64,000 bases of DNA from Pantoea sp. RIT-PI-b (GCF_001187905.1 NZ_LGIS01000027.1:1-64000); one strand, 5' to 3'. Numbered from the stretch's first letter, positions 10,230-20,196 are shown. Notes: generated by a model from the letters alone, not told the origin. A program made the numbers and translations.

Positions 10230-10958
10230 GTGAAACTGAAAGCACTGGCGCTGGCCGCCGTAATGAGCACCGGCGCACTGTCCGGTTTAGTCCACGCGGG
10301 TGAACTACCAAATGGACCGCATGTGGTGACGTCAGGACAGGCAAGCGTTGATGCCACGCCCGATATCGCTACGCTCGCTATTGTGGTGAATGTTTCGTCG
10401 AAAGACGCGGCGGAAGCGAAGAAACAGGCTGATGACCGCGTGGCGCAATATTTCGATTTCCTGCAAAAGAATGGCATCGAGAAAAAAGATATTGATGCGG
10501 CAAACCTCAGCACCCAGCCGGAGTATGACTACACCAAAGAAGGCAAATCGGTGCTGAAAGGTTATCGTGCGGAGCGTCAGGTACAGGTGACGCTGCGTCA
10601 GCTGGATAAGCTGAACGAGCTGCTGGATGGCGCGCTAAAATCCGGCCTTAATGAAATTCGTTCGGTAGAGTTGGGTGTGGCGAATCCTGACAGCTACAAA
10701 GAGAAGGCGCGTAAAGTGGCGATTGCTAACGCCACGCAGCAGGCCAATGCGCTGGCTGAAGGCTTCAACGCTAAACTGGGTTCGGTCTACAGCATTCGTT
10801 ACCACGTTGCTAACTACCAACCAATGCCGATGGCGCGGATGTACAAAGCCGCGGCAGCGCCGGCTGACACCACCGCACAGCAAACTTACGAGCAGCAGAG
10901 CATTCACTTTGACGATCAGGTGGATGTGGTGTTCGAGATTAAACCGAATACGCCGTAA
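10230..10958 (+). CDS. yggE: SIMPL-domain periplasmic protein YggE
   Basis: A 242-aa oxidative-stress-related protein. The N-terminus MKLKALALAAVMSTGALSGLVHAG is a Sec signal peptide cut after about residue 22. The rest is one SIMPL (DUF541) domain beginning PHVVTSGQASVDATPDIATL. I chose GTG 10230 because it has a strong AAGGAGG seven bases upstream and starts at the signal peptide; an in-frame ATG at 10191 has no ribosome site. Its biochemical activity is unknown. The position next to argP is conserved in enterics, and it is followed by a palindromic terminator. Confidence 0.92.
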   Translation: MKLKALALAAVMSTGALSGLVHAGELPNGPHVVTSGQASVDATPDIATLAIVVNVSSKDAAEAKKQADDRVAQYFDFLQKNGIEKKDIDAANLSTQPEYDYTKEGKSVLKGYRAERQVQVTLRQLDKLNELLDGALKSGLNEIRSVELGVANPDSYKEKARKVAIANATQQANALAEGFNAKLGSVYSIRYHVANYQPMPMARMYKAAAAPADTTAQQTYEQQSIHFDDQVDVVFEIKPNTP

Positions 10959-10967
10959 GGCTTTGAG

Positions 10968-10993
10968 TCAGGTCGCCGTTTATGGCGACCTGA
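10968..10993. terminator. Bidirectional terminator between yggE and argP
   Basis: TCAGGTCGCC-GTTTA-TGGCGACCTGA lies between two convergent stops. It resembles the dispersed GGTCGCC palindromes of the window. There is no long T run, so termination strength is uncertain. Confidence 0.5.
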
Positions 10994-10996
10994 TCA

Positions 10997-11902
10997 TTAT
11001 GCAGGCAAAACATCCTGGCGCAGCACGCGATGTCCGTGCGCAATCAGCGCATCCGTAACGCTGCGCATCAAACGGCTTTCTGGGGCAAAACGGTGCCAGT
11101 ACAGCATGCGTCGCTGATACAAACCTGGCGTCAAATCTACCAGCTCACCTTGCGCCAGCTCGCGTTCAATCTGCAGATGCGGAATCATACAGCACACCGA
11201 ACCTTGGCGCGCCAACTGCACAAAGGCTTCTGACGAGTTAACGATGTGGCAGGGCACGCTGCCTGGCGACAGGTCAAAGTTCTGCTGCAAAAACGCCTGA
11301 TGCATATCATCTAAATGATCAAATGCTACCGCCGGTGCTTTCAGCAATGCGGAGCGGGTCACGCCGTTGGGGAAATAACGTGCGGCGAAATCAGGCGAGG
11401 CGCAGAACAGATAGTCGAGCGCACCCAGCTGATCAACCAAACAGCTTGGCAAGGGTTGTGGCTGAATACTCACCGCGCCAACCACTTCACCGCGACGCAG
11501 ACGTTCCTGGGTGCGGGTTTCATCTTCTACCTGCAAATTCAGGCGCACCGGCGAATCGGCCAGCACATCTTTCAGGGCGGGCAGCAGCCAGGTGGCCAGG
11601 CTGTCTGCGTTAACCGCCAGCGACAGCAGCAGCGGCGTGGTACCGCCGTTATCGTCACCCAGCCACTCTTCTTCCAGCAGCTCAACCTGATGCAATAACG
11701 CCAGCAGTTTTTGTCCCTGCTCGGTGGGGCGTGGCGGCACGGTGCGCACCAGCAGCGGCTGACCGAATAAATTTTCCAGCTGTTTAATACGCTGCGAAAC
11801 CGCAGATTGCGTAATACAGAGTTTTTGCGCGGCGCGCTCGAAGCCGCGCTCGCGAATCACAGCATCCAGCGCCTGAAGCGTTCGATAATCCGGGCGTTTC
11901 AT
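10997..11902 (-). CDS. argP: LysR-type regulator ArgP (IciA)
   Basis: 301-aa transcription factor that activates argO and other genes of arginine and lysine metabolism according to the Arg/Lys balance. The N-terminal helix-turn-helix ([20 protein letters not shown] start, then [15 protein letters not shown]) and the effector domain match E. coli ArgP almost throughout. The start is ATG 11902, preceded by GAGAGAAC; a longer in-frame extension to 11953 is not conserved. It is convergent with yggE and divergent from rpiA. Confidence 0.96.
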   Translation of the reverse strand: MKRPDYRTLQALDAVIRERGFERAAQKLCITQSAVSQRIKQLENLFGQPLLVRTVPPRPTEQGQKLLALLHQVELLEEEWLGDDNGGTTPLLLSLAVNADSLATWLLPALKDVLADSPVRLNLQVEDETRTQERLRRGEVVGAVSIQPQPLPSCLVDQLGALDYLFCASPDFAARYFPNGVTRSALLKAPAVAFDHLDDMHQAFLQQNFDLSPGSVPCHIVNSSEAFVQLARQGSVCCMIPHLQIERELAQGELVDLTPGLYQRRMLYWHRFAPESRLMRSVTDALIAHGHRVLRQDVLPA

Positions 11903-12083
11903 TGTTGTTCTCTCTCGTTCAGGGTGGACGTTACTATGCCATAAAACGCTCAAATTGTGCTGTGGCGCTTTTTTGCGGGCTGGCTTCCAAAGACTTAAAT
12001 CGGCTGTTCAACAGTCGCGCTTTTTTACGACGCCTTGTTTTATACTACGCGCACTTCGATGTCGCACAGGTTTTAAACATACC

Positions 12084-12743
12084 ATGACCCAGGATGAACT
12101 GAAAAAAGCGGTAGGTTGGGCAGCGCTGCAGTACGTAGAGCCCGGCACGGTGGTTGGCGTGGGAACGGGATCCACTGCCGCGCATTTCATTGATGCGCTC
12201 GGCACCATGAAGAATCAGATTGAAGGCGCGGTTTCCAGTTCGGAAGCGTCGACAGAAAAACTGAAAGCTTTAGGTATCCACGTCTTCGATCTCAATGAAA
12301 TTGACGAACTGTCGGTTTATGTGGATGGCGCAGATGAAATCAATCCGCAGATGCAGATGATCAAAGGCGGTGGTGCAGCGCTAACGCGTGAGAAAATCGT
12401 TGCGGCGGTCGCAAAAAAATTCGTCTGTATTGCTGATGCATCGAAAGAAGTTGATGTGCTGGGCCACTTCCCGCTGCCGGTTGAAGTCATTCCCATGGCG
12501 CGTTCCTTTGTGGCTCGTGAACTGGTGAAGCTGGGCGGCTTGCCGGAGTATCGCCAGAACGTCATCACCGATAACGGCAACATTATTCTCGACGTGCATA
12601 ATCTGCGCATTCTTAATCCCATCGAGCTGGAAAAAACCATTAACGCGCTGCCGGGCGTGGTGACCGTGGGTCTGTTTGCCGGACGAGGTGCTGACGTCGC
12701 GCTGATTGGCACCGCTGACGGCGTAAAAACCATCGTAAAATGA
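12084..12743 (+). CDS. rpiA: Ribose-5-phosphate isomerase A
   Basis: Interconverts ribose 5-phosphate and ribulose 5-phosphate in the pentose phosphate pathway. At 219 aa it equals E. coli RpiA. Motifs include the phosphate-binding [15 protein letters not shown] (about 24-38), the active-site VDGADEIN (about 80-87) and [11 protein letters not shown] (about 93-103). ATG 12084 is the conserved start; an upstream in-frame extension to 11955 lies in the argP-rpiA promoter region and is not real. Confidence 0.97.
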   Translation: MTQDELKKAVGWAALQYVEPGTVVGVGTGSTAAHFIDALGTMKNQIEGAVSSSEASTEKLKALGIHVFDLNEIDELSVYVDGADEINPQMQMIKGGGAALTREKIVAAVAKKFVCIADASKEVDVLGHFPLPVEVIPMARSFVARELVKLGGLPEYRQNVITDNGNIILDVHNLRILNPIELEKTINALPGVVTVGLFAGRGADVALIGTADGVKTIVK

Positions 12744-12748
12744 TCTGT

Positions 12749-12773
12749 CCGGCGCCCGACATGCGCCGGTTAT
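12749..12773 (+). terminator. Hairpin after rpiA
   Basis: CCGGCGC-CCGACAT-GCGCCGG followed by TTATTT. Confidence 0.6.
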
Positions 12774-13022
12774 TTCCATCCGCAAAACATCTTTTCTCGC
12801 CAGGCTGAAATTTGGTGACTTATGTCACAAAAGATTCATCAGCAGTGGGTTCGTACTCCGTCCAACATAGATGCCACGATTTTGTACGGCATTGTGCTGC
12901 CTCCGCGTGGGCGCGTGCTGGCACGCAGGCAATCGTTTGTATTGCTGCGCACGAAATTTTTGATATTTTGACAGAAGGCTACCTTATGGTAGTCCTCATT
13001 GAATTCTGAATAGGGTCGGGAA

Positions 13023-14261
13023 ATGGCAAAGGTATCACTGGAAAAAGACAAGATTAAGTTCCTGCTGGTGGAAGGCGTTCACCAGAGTGCGCTGGAAAAC
13101 CTGCGTGCAGCAGGCTACACCAACATCGAGTTTCACAAAGGGGCGCTGGATGCGGAGTCGCTGAAATCCTCCATCCGCGATGCGCACTTCATTGGTATCC
13201 GTTCCCGTACCCAACTGACTGAAGAGATCTTTGCTGCCGCTGAAAAGCTGGTTGCAGTTGGCTGCTTCTGTATCGGTACTAACCAGGTTGATCTTGCTGC
13301 TGCGGCGAAACGCGGTGTGCCGGTGTTTAACGCACCGTTCTCCAACACCCGCTCCGTTGCTGAGCTGGTGATTGGCGAAATGCTGCTGATGCTGCGCGGT
13401 ATTCCTGAAGCGAACGCCAAAGCGCACCGAGGCATCTGGAATAAAGTTGCCAACGGCTCATTCGAAGCGCGTGGTAAGAAACTGGGCATCATTGGTTACG
13501 GCCATATCGGCATGCAGCTGGGTGTGTTGGCAGAAAGCCTGGGTATGCACGTGTTCTTCTACGATATCGAAAGCAAACTGCCGCTGGGTAACGCCACGCA
13601 GGTTCGCCACCTCTCCGATTTGCTCAATATGAGCGATGTGGTCAGCCTGCATGTGCCTGAAACCCAATCCACGCAGAACATGATCGGTGCTGAGGAGCTG
13701 GCATTAATGAAGCCGGGCTCGCTGCTGATTAATGCCGCGCGCGGTACCGTGATTGATATCCCGGCGCTGTGTGAAGCACTGGCGAACAAACATCTGGCTG
13801 GAGCCGCTATCGACGTGTTCCCGGTCGAGCCGGCGACTAACAGCGATCCGTTCAACTCGCCGCTGTGCGAATTCGACAACGTGATTTTGACTCCGCACAT
13901 TGGTGGTTCAACCCAGGAAGCGCAGGAAAACATCGGTCTGGAAGTGTCTGGCAAGCTGGCGAAATACTCGGACAACGGTTCTACGCTGTCTGCGGTCAAC
14001 TTCCCGGAAGTTTCGCTGCCAATGCATGCAGCGAGCGCCAGTCGTCTGCTGCATATCCATGAGAATCGTCCAGGTGTGCTGACGGCTATCAACCAGATCT
14101 TTGCTGAGCAGGGCATTAACATTGCCGCGCAGTATCTGCAAACCACGCCAATTATGGGCTACGTGGTGATCGATATTGATGCGACAGAAGAGGTGGCGGA
14201 TAAAGCGCTTCAGGCAATGAAAGCCATTCCGGGCACCATTCGCGCCCGTCTGCTGTACTAA
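13023..14261 (+). CDS. serA: D-3-phosphoglycerate dehydrogenase
   Basis: First enzyme of serine biosynthesis: NAD-linked oxidation of 3-phosphoglycerate, inhibited by serine. The 412-aa protein has the NAD fold (GKKLGIIGYGHIGMQLG near 150), the catalytic LTPHIGGST stretch near 290 and a C-terminal ACT domain (HENRPGVLTAINQIFAEQGINIAAQYLQ) that binds serine. It is two residues longer than E. coli SerA, from a small insertion in the linker before the ACT domain (LPMHAASASRLLHI). The 279-bp upstream gap contains a GGCTACC-TTAT-GGTAGTC hairpin near 12977 and no convincing gene. A strong terminator follows. Confidence 0.97.
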   Translation: MAKVSLEKDKIKFLLVEGVHQSALENLRAAGYTNIEFHKGALDAESLKSSIRDAHFIGIRSRTQLTEEIFAAAEKLVAVGCFCIGTNQVDLAAAAKRGVPVFNAPFSNTRSVAELVIGEMLLMLRGIPEANAKAHRGIWNKVANGSFEARGKKLGIIGYGHIGMQLGVLAESLGMHVFFYDIESKLPLGNATQVRHLSDLLNMSDVVSLHVPETQSTQNMIGAEELALMKPGSLLINAARGTVIDIPALCEALANKHLAGAAIDVFPVEPATNSDPFNSPLCEFDNVILTPHIGGSTQEAQENIGLEVSGKLAKYSDNGSTLSAVNFPEVSLPMHAASASRLLHIHENRPGVLTAINQIFAEQGINIAAQYLQTTPIMGYVVIDIDATEEVADKALQAMKAIPGTIRARLLY

Positions 14262-14267
14262 TCAATC

Positions 14268-14290
14268 AGGGCGCCACTGGCGCCCTTTTT
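14268..14290 (+). terminator. Rho-independent terminator after serA
   Basis: AGGGCGCC-ACT-GGCGCCCT followed by T5, directly against the convergent fau stop. Confidence 0.9.
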
Positions 14291-14295
14291 TATGC

Positions 14296-14892
14296 TTACG
14301 TTTCCCATTGCCACAGTTTTGATGGCGTCAGTATCGCCGGCAGCGGGACGTCCCATGCGGCGACGGGAAGTGTATCCACGCGCTGGCAATCATGCGCAAT
14401 GCCCACCGGAAGAAAACCGTGCTGCTGCCAGTTTTGCAGCGTGCGATCGTAGAATCCGCCGCCCATCCCCAAACGTTGGCCCTGGTGGTCAAACGCTACC
14501 AGCGGCACCAGCATCACATCTAATTGGTCCAGCGGGGCCAGCTGCGTGATATCTAACGGCGGCTCGGGAATACGCAGTTTATTTGGCGTGAGCGCGCTCG
14601 CGGGCGTATAGCGGATAAACAGCAGATTGCCTGGCGAGAAGGGGTGCAGCACGGGTAGATAAACCTGCTTTTTTTGCTGCCACAGTTTAGCGATCAGCGG
14701 GCGGGTGTTGATTTCACCATCAACAGACAAAAACAGCGCGATGCGCTGGGCATTGGCGATCGGTGCGATATTGATGGCGTGTTCAGCCAGCTGATCGGCG
14801 GCCTGTTCCTGCTGCTCAGACGTGAGATTACGGCGCAAATGGCGCACATGCTGACGGATGTCTTGACGGTCGAGAAAGGAGGGTGCTGACAT
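14296..14892 (-). CDS. fau: 5-formyltetrahydrofolate cyclo-ligase
   Basis: ATP-dependent conversion of 5-formyl-THF to 5,10-methenyl-THF, returning folate to the one-carbon pool. The 198-aa protein has the family motif LGMGGGFYDRTL near residue 145 and VPLVAFDHQGQRLG just before it. As in E. coli, where fau (ygfA) is processed from the 6S RNA transcript, it lies directly downstream of ssrS on the same strand; here an ERIC element sits between the two. Its product feeds the same folate pool as the gcvTHP genes further along. Confidence 0.95.
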   Translation of the reverse strand: MSAPSFLDRQDIRQHVRHLRRNLTSEQQEQAADQLAEHAINIAPIANAQRIALFLSVDGEINTRPLIAKLWQQKKQVYLPVLHPFSPGNLLFIRYTPASALTPNKLRIPEPPLDITQLAPLDQLDVMLVPLVAFDHQGQRLGMGGGFYDRTLQNWQQHGFLPVGIAHDCQRVDTLPVAAWDVPLPAILTPSKLWQWET

Positions 14893-14950
14893 GATATCCC
14901 CGGCAGAGTGGGCTGTTGCAAGCCACTATATCATGCGAACCGGGGGATTC

Positions 14951-15070
14951 GCGTCATACTTCAATCTGCAGCCGCGTTGGCTGCTTTCGTTAACCCGAAT
15001 CACTTACTTAAGTAAGCTCACTGGGATTCTCTCGATTGCCGCCTTGCTGCAGACTGAATTATTTAGCGAG
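14951..15070. repeat. ERIC element, copy 1
   Basis: An imperfect palindrome with the core CACTTACTTAAGTAAGCTCA and the arm GCGTTGGCTGC, matching the enterobacterial repetitive intergenic consensus (core ...AAGTAAGTGACTGGGGTGAGCG). It lies between ssrS and fau and would be transcribed with them. Ends are approximate. Confidence 0.85.
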
Positions 15071-15081
15071 TAAAACTAAGT

Positions 15082-15266
15082 GGAGATCTCCGAGATGCCG
15101 CCGCAGGCTGTAACCCTTGAACCCTTGGTTCAAGGTGAACATGCCGTCACAACTATTAGGCTTCTCGGACGGACCGAGCATGCGCACAAATTGTGGAGCG
15201 TCACATTCTGTTGGTATGAAATATCGGCTCAGGGGACTGGCCCGCTTGCAAACATCTCAGAGAAAA
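15082..15266 (-). ncRNA. ssrS: 6S RNA
   Basis: About 185 nt on the minus strand, reading from ATTTTCTCTGAGATGTTTGC to ...GGCATCTCGGAGATCTCC. The complementary 5' and 3' ends (TCTCTGAGATG with CATCTCGGAGA) form the closing stem. The internal CCAGTCCCCTGAGCCGATAT and the TTGAACCAAGGGTTCAAGGG hairpin are those of E. coli 6S RNA. 6S RNA mimics an open promoter and sequesters sigma70 RNA polymerase in stationary phase. It lies downstream of zapA and upstream of fau, as in enterics. Confidence 0.95.
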
Positions 15267-15305
15267 TTTACTTCACCGTCACTCTAGCATGAGGACCATG
15301 AAGTG

Positions 15306-15635
15306 TTATTCAAAATTAGGGCCCTGGCGGTCAGTTATGCGACCTTGCTCAACTAACGCTTGTTCAATGGTCTGCTGCAGCATGCGGATACGTTGTTCCA
15401 TATTTGCTGCATAGTCGCGCGTCTTACCTTTCTCTTGTGCCAGCTCGTGGCAGATGTTTAACGCGGCGATGAACACCAGTTGCTCTGTATTGGTGACTCT
15501 AGTGCGAACTTTTAAATCTTGCAACCGTTGATTGAGATCCTCTGCGGCCAGATTCAGCGCATCTTGCTGTTCAGGCGGACAATTCACTCTCAATGAACGA
15601 CCAAAAATTTGAATATCTACTGGTTGTGCAGACAT
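15306..15635 (-). CDS. zapA: Cell division protein ZapA
   Basis: A 109-aa Z-ring associated protein that cross-links FtsZ filaments. The sequence from [20 protein letters not shown] to the C-terminal coiled coil (about residues 60-105) matches E. coli ZapA. ATG 15635 follows CAGGATGG; a 55-residue N-terminal extension in the same frame is not conserved. It is divergent from ygfB. Confidence 0.95.
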   Translation of the reverse strand: MSAQPVDIQIFGRSLRVNCPPEQQDALNLAAEDLNQRLQDLKVRTRVTNTEQLVFIAALNICHELAQEKGKTRDYAANMEQRIRMLQQTIEQALVEQGRITDRQGPNFE

Positions 15636-15805
15636 GCCACCATCCTGACTGATTACTTCGATCGCATCTCCCTTACCGGTCAATGGGTTGGGAGGTGCGA
15701 AACTATATATACCCGAGTTATAAGTTACAACCCCTTTTCTGGAAACCCAGAGGCACCTGGTGGTAGCATAACACGAACTTATTCCGCCAACGACGACCAA
15801 AGCTT

Positions 15806-16387
15806 ATGTCTTTACAGAACGCAACGCCTAGTTACAACGCGCTGGCCGCGGCCCTTTCTCAGCAGGGCGTGGGCATGACGCCGGCCGAAATGCACGGACT
15901 CCTTTCCGGGATTCTGTGCGGTGGCAATCAGGATACCAGCTGGAAAACCATGGTTCACGATCTCACCAACGAAGGCATGGCGTTTTCGCAGAGCCTGTCT
16001 CAGCCGTTACAGGCGCTGCACGAGAGCCTGGCGACCACGCTGGAAGACGAAGGCTTTATGTTCCAGCTGATGTTGCCGGAAGATGATGACATCACGGTGT
16101 TCGATCGCGCCGATGCGCTGGCCGGCTGGGTCAATCACTTCCTGCTCGGTTTGGGCGTTACGCAGCCTAAGCTTGAGAAAGTAACCGGCGAAACCGGTGA
16201 AGCGATTGACGATCTGCGCACCATCGCGCAGCTCGGCTATGACGAAGATGAAGACCAGGAGGAGCTGGAGCAGTCGCTGGAAGAGGTGATCGAGTACGTG
16301 CGTGTTGCCGCCTTACTGTGCCACGACACCTTCACGCGTCAGCATCAGCCAACGGCACCTGAAGTACAGAAACCTACGTTACACTAA
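15806..16387 (+). CDS. ygfB: UPF0149 family protein YgfB
   Basis: A 193-aa acidic cytoplasmic protein (192 in E. coli) of the UPF0149/YecA-like family. It has the family segment [20 protein letters not shown] near residue 100 and an acidic stretch [17 protein letters not shown] near 150. YgfB is reported as a regulator in Pseudomonas (AmpDh3, resistance), but its enteric role is not settled. It is first in a run with pepP, ubiH and ubiI. Confidence 0.93.
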   Translation: MSLQNATPSYNALAAALSQQGVGMTPAEMHGLLSGILCGGNQDTSWKTMVHDLTNEGMAFSQSLSQPLQALHESLATTLEDEGFMFQLMLPEDDDITVFDRADALAGWVNHFLLGLGVTQPKLEKVTGETGEAIDDLRTIAQLGYDEDEDQEELEQSLEEVIEYVRVAALLCHDTFTRQHQPTAPEVQKPTLH

Positions 16388-16437
16388 GCGCGTCAATGCG
16401 GGTACGTTGTGGCCCGTCTTCAACAGGGAGTGCAAAC

Positions 16438-17760
16438 ATGATTACTCTGGAAACGTTCCAGCAACGTCGTCAGGCGCTAATTGCCCGCATGGCGCCAGGC
16501 AGTGCCGCTTTGATTTTTGCTGCACCTGAAGTGACGCGCAGCAACGATACTGAATATAACTTTCGGCAAAACAGTGATTTCTGGTACTTCACCGGTTTTA
16601 ACGAACCGCAGGCGCTGCTGGTTTTAATCAAAAGCGATGACAAGCACAATCACAGCGTGTTGTTCAATCGTGTGCGCGATCTGACCGCGGAAATCTGGTT
16701 TGGTCGCCGCCTTGGCCAGGATGCCGCTCCGGCCAGGCTGGGTGTTGATCGTGCTTTGCCGTGGGATGACATTGATGAGCAGCTGCATCAACTGCTTAAC
16801 GGCCTTGATGTGGTTTATCACGCGCAGGGCGAATACGCCGAAGCCGATCAACGGGTGTTTAGCGCGCTGGAAAAACTGCGTCGCGGGTTCCGCCAAAATC
16901 TTAGCGCACCGAATACGGTCACTGACTGGCGTCCGTGGGTGCATGAGATGCGCCTGTTCAAAAGCGCGGAAGAGATTGAGATTCTGCGCCGTGCCGGAAA
17001 AATCAGCGCACTGGCGCATACCCGAGCGATGCAAACCTGCCGTCCGGGCATGTTCGAATATCAGCTGGAAGGCGAAATTCACCACGAATTCAATCGCCAC
17101 GGCGCGCGTTTCCCCTCTTACAACACCATTGTCGGTGCTGGCGAAAACGGCTGCATTCTGCACTACACCGAAAACGAATGTGAAATGCGCGATGGCGACC
17201 TGGTGCTGATTGACGCTGGCTGTGAATTCCACGGCTACGCGGGCGATATCACCCGCACCTTCCCGGTCAACGGTAAGTTCAGCGAGCCGCAACGTGCCAT
17301 CTACGACATCGTGCTGGCCTCGCTCTACAAAGCGCTGTCGATGTTCCGCCCGGGTATTAGCATCCATGATGTTAACGACGAAGTGGTGCGCATCATGATT
17401 ACCGGCCTGGTCGACCTCGGCATTCTGGATGGCAATATCGATACGCTGTTTGAAGAGCAGGCACACCGCCCGTTCTTTATGCACGGTTTAAGCCACTGGC
17501 TGGGGCTTGATGTGCATGACGTGGGACATTACGGCACGCCGAGCCGCGATCGCACTCTTGAGCCGGGCATGGTGCTAACCGTTGAGCCAGGCTTGTATAT
17601 CGCTCCAGATGCCAACGTGCCGCCGCAATATCGTGGCATTGGTATTCGCATTGAAGATGACATCGTCATCACCGCGGACGGCAACGAGAATCTCACCGAC
17701 AGCGTGGTGAAAGACGCCGATGCGATTGAAGCCCTGATGGCGGCGGCACGTCAGGCATGA
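16438..17760 (+). CDS. pepP: Xaa-Pro aminopeptidase P
   Basis: Manganese-dependent enzyme that removes the N-terminal residue next to proline. The 440-aa protein has the creatinase-like N-terminal domain and a pita-bread catalytic domain with the five metal ligands in IDAGCEFHGYAGDITRTF, GLSHWLGLDVHDVG, TVEPGLYI and GIRIEDDI. ATG 16438 follows CAGGGAGTG; the frame is open further up but that extension overlaps the end of ygfB and is not conserved. Its stop overlaps the ubiH start by four bases, so translation is coupled. Confidence 0.96.
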   Translation: MITLETFQQRRQALIARMAPGSAALIFAAPEVTRSNDTEYNFRQNSDFWYFTGFNEPQALLVLIKSDDKHNHSVLFNRVRDLTAEIWFGRRLGQDAAPARLGVDRALPWDDIDEQLHQLLNGLDVVYHAQGEYAEADQRVFSALEKLRRGFRQNLSAPNTVTDWRPWVHEMRLFKSAEEIEILRRAGKISALAHTRAMQTCRPGMFEYQLEGEIHHEFNRHGARFPSYNTIVGAGENGCILHYTENECEMRDGDLVLIDAGCEFHGYAGDITRTFPVNGKFSEPQRAIYDIVLASLYKALSMFRPGISIHDVNDEVVRIMITGLVDLGILDGNIDTLFEEQAHRPFFMHGLSHWLGLDVHDVGHYGTPSRDRTLEPGMVLTVEPGLYIAPDANVPPQYRGIGIRIEDDIVITADGNENLTDSVVKDADAIEALMAAARQA

Positions 17761-18935
17761 GCATTTTAATTGCTGGCGGCGGTATGACTGGCGCCACCCT
17801 GGCGCTGGCGATTTCGCACCTGACGCAAGGTCAGCTGCCGGTAACGCTGATTGAGCGTAGCCAGCCCGACAGCCGTGCACATCCCGGCTTCGATGGACGC
17901 GCGATTGCCCTGGCGGCGGGCACCTGCCAGCAGTTAGCCGATATCGATGTGTGGCGCTCGCTGGCGGATTGCGCCACGCCTATCACTGATATCCACGTCT
18001 CCGATCGCGGCCATACCGGTTTCGTCTCGCTCAAAGCGCAAGATCACCAGTTGCCCGCACTGGGTCAGGTCGTGGAACTTTTCGATGTCGGCCAGCGCTT
18101 GTTCCAGCGTTTGCAACAGGCACCGGGCATCAGCGTGCGCTGCCCGGATCACGCCACGGCGGTGTCACGTAGCGCCGATAGCGTGCAGGTTACACTCAAC
18201 AGCGGTGAGCGATTAACCGGTGATTTACTGGTGGCCGCCGATGGATCGCGATCGCCTTTAGGCGCATCCTGCGGTATGACCTGGCAGCGTGACGATTATC
18301 ATCAGGTAGCGGTTATCGCCAATGTCTCGACCCAGCTGCCGCATCAGGGACGCGCATTTGAGCGTTTTACCGAGCATGGCCCGCTGGCGCTGTTGCCGAT
18401 GTCCGGTAACCGCATGTCATTGGTGTGGTGCCATCCGCTTGACGCGCAAGCAACGATTAAACAGTGGGATGATGCGACCTTCCTGCAAGAACTGCAGCAG
18501 GCATTTGGCTGGCGCCTTGGGCGCTTTACGCACGCGGGTCAACGCGAGCTTTATCCGCTGGCGCTGCAAACCGCCGAACGTCAGGTCACACATCGGCTGG
18601 CGCTAGTAGGCAATGCGGCGCAAACGCTGCATCCGATTGCCGGACAAGGCTTTAACCTTGGCCTGCGCGATGTGATGTCGCTGGCAGAAACGCTGGCGGG
18701 CGCATGGCGTCAGCAGCAGGACCCAGGCAGCTACGCGGTGTTGCAGCATTTTGCCGCGCGGCGTCAACCCGATCGTGCCGCCACCATTGGCGTCACCGAC
18801 GGTTTAGTCAAACTGTTTGCTAACCGTTATGCGCCATTAGTGGCGGGACGAAATCTTGGGCTGGTGGCAATGGACCATCTGCCATGGCTGCGAAACCCAC
18901 TTGCCGCGCGAACGCTCGGCTGGGTTAAGCGTTAA
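17757..18935 (+). CDS. ubiH: 2-octaprenyl-6-methoxyphenol hydroxylase
   Basis: FAD monooxygenase of ubiquinone synthesis. The 392-aa length equals E. coli UbiH. It has the N-terminal FAD fold (ILIAGGGMTGATLALA), the GFDGRAIALAAGTCQQL family stretch near residue 45 and the second FAD motif LVGNAAQTLHPIAGQGFNLG near 282. It overlaps pepP by ATGA and is followed 20 bp later by the paralogue ubiI. Confidence 0.95.
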   Translation: MSILIAGGGMTGATLALAISHLTQGQLPVTLIERSQPDSRAHPGFDGRAIALAAGTCQQLADIDVWRSLADCATPITDIHVSDRGHTGFVSLKAQDHQLPALGQVVELFDVGQRLFQRLQQAPGISVRCPDHATAVSRSADSVQVTLNSGERLTGDLLVAADGSRSPLGASCGMTWQRDDYHQVAVIANVSTQLPHQGRAFERFTEHGPLALLPMSGNRMSLVWCHPLDAQATIKQWDDATFLQELQQAFGWRLGRFTHAGQRELYPLALQTAERQVTHRLALVGNAAQTLHPIAGQGFNLGLRDVMSLAETLAGAWRQQQDPGSYAVLQHFAARRQPDRAATIGVTDGLVKLFANRYAPLVAGRNLGLVAMDHLPWLRNPLAARTLGWVKR

Positions 18936-18955
18936 GCACCAATTAAGGGGCAGCA

Positions 18956-20158
18956 ATGCAAACTTTCGATGTGGCAATCGCCGGTGGCGGCATGGTGGGC
19001 TTGGCCGTCGCCTGCGGATTACAGGGCAGCGGCTTACGCGTTGCCGTGCTGGAAAAAGCACCCGAGCCACAATTTGATCCGGCGGCTAACGCGTCGATTC
19101 GCGTCTCCGCCATCAACGCTGCCAGTGAACGTCTGCTGCAAAAGCTCGATGTCTGGTCGAGCATTCTGGCCCTGCGCGCCAGCGCCTATCACGGCATGGA
19201 AGTGTGGGATCAGGATAGCTTTGGCTCCATCAGTTTTGATGATGAGCAGCAGGGCCTGTCGCATCTCGGTCATATTATTGAAAACGAAGTGATTCATAGT
19301 GCCTTGTGGCAACGAGCCAGCAACAGCAGCGACATCACGCTGTTCGCTCCGGCGCAGTTGCAGCAGGTGGCATTTGGCGACAACGAAGCCTTCATTACCT
19401 TGCAGGATGGCAGCATGATGAGCGCGCGTTTGCTGGTTGCTGCTGACGGCGCTAATTCGTGGCTGCGTGACAAAGCCGATATCCCGCTGACCTTCTGGGA
19501 TTACGAGCATCATGCGTTAGTGGCAAATATCCGCACCGATATGCCGCATGATGCCATCGCGCGTCAGGTGTTCCACGGCGATGGCATTCTGGCATTCCTG
19601 CCGATGCAGGATCCTCATCTCTGCTCGATCGTTTGGTCGCTCTCGCCGCAGGAAGCGACGCGCATGCAATCGATGCCGGAAGCGCTGTTCAACCAGCAGC
19701 TGTCGGTAGCGTTTGATATGCGTCTTGGCCTGTGTCAGGTCGAGAGCGAGCGCAAAACCTTCCCGCTGACGGCGCGTTATGCGCGTAACTTCGCCGCGCA
19801 CCGTTTGGCGCTGGTTGGCGATGCCGCACACACCATTCATCCGCTGGCCGGGCAGGGCGTCAATCTTGGCTTTATGGATGCGGCCGAACTGATTGGTGAA
19901 ATTCGCCGTCTGCACCAGGAAGGCAAAGACATTGGTCAGCATCTCTATCTGCGTCGCTATGAACGTAGCCGCAAGCACAGCGCGGCGATGATGCTGGCGG
20001 GGATGCAGGGGTTCCGCGAGCTATTTGCCGGCACGCATCCGGCGAAAAAGCTGTTGCGTGATGTCGGCCTCAAGCTAGCCGATACTTTACCGGGCGTTAA
20101 ACCGCTGATGCTGAAGCAGGCGATGGGGCTCAACGATCTACCCAGCTGGATACGTTAA
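18956..20158 (+). CDS. ubiI: 2-octaprenylphenol hydroxylase UbiI (VisC)
   Basis: FAD monooxygenase for C5 hydroxylation in aerobic ubiquinone synthesis. The 400-aa length equals E. coli UbiI. Motifs include VAIAGGGMVGLAVACGLQGSG at the N-terminus and LVGDAAHTIHPLAGQGVNLGFMDA near residue 285. The start follows AGGGGCAGCA. It is the last gene of the pepP-ubiH-ubiI unit and is closed by a strong terminator. Confidence 0.95.
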   Translation: MQTFDVAIAGGGMVGLAVACGLQGSGLRVAVLEKAPEPQFDPAANASIRVSAINAASERLLQKLDVWSSILALRASAYHGMEVWDQDSFGSISFDDEQQGLSHLGHIIENEVIHSALWQRASNSSDITLFAPAQLQQVAFGDNEAFITLQDGSMMSARLLVAADGANSWLRDKADIPLTFWDYEHHALVANIRTDMPHDAIARQVFHGDGILAFLPMQDPHLCSIVWSLSPQEATRMQSMPEALFNQQLSVAFDMRLGLCQVESERKTFPLTARYARNFAAHRLALVGDAAHTIHPLAGQGVNLGFMDAAELIGEIRRLHQEGKDIGQHLYLRRYERSRKHSAAMMLAGMQGFRELFAGTHPAKKLLRDVGLKLADTLPGVKPLMLKQAMGLNDLPSWIR

Positions 20159-20170
20159 TTTTTTCCGCTG

Positions 20171-20196
20171 ACGGCGCCCAACTGGGCGCCGTTTTT
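20171..20196 (+). terminator. Rho-independent terminator after ubiI
   Basis: ACGGCGCCC-AACT-GGGCGCCGT followed by TTTTC. Confidence 0.9.

Noticed and set aside
12822-12971. 49-codon open frame in the serA leader (MSQKIHQQWV start)
   Set aside because: No ribosome site, no recognisable motif and it lies in a promoter region; not supported as a gene.
15080-15292. Plus-strand open frame of 70 codons
   Set aside because: It is the antisense of 6S RNA; the structured RNA explains the sequence.
16700-17209. Long alternative-frame open frames inside pepP, lysS, prfB and the Ig-like genes
   Set aside because: High-GC shadows of well-supported genes, with no ribosome sites and low-complexity composition.
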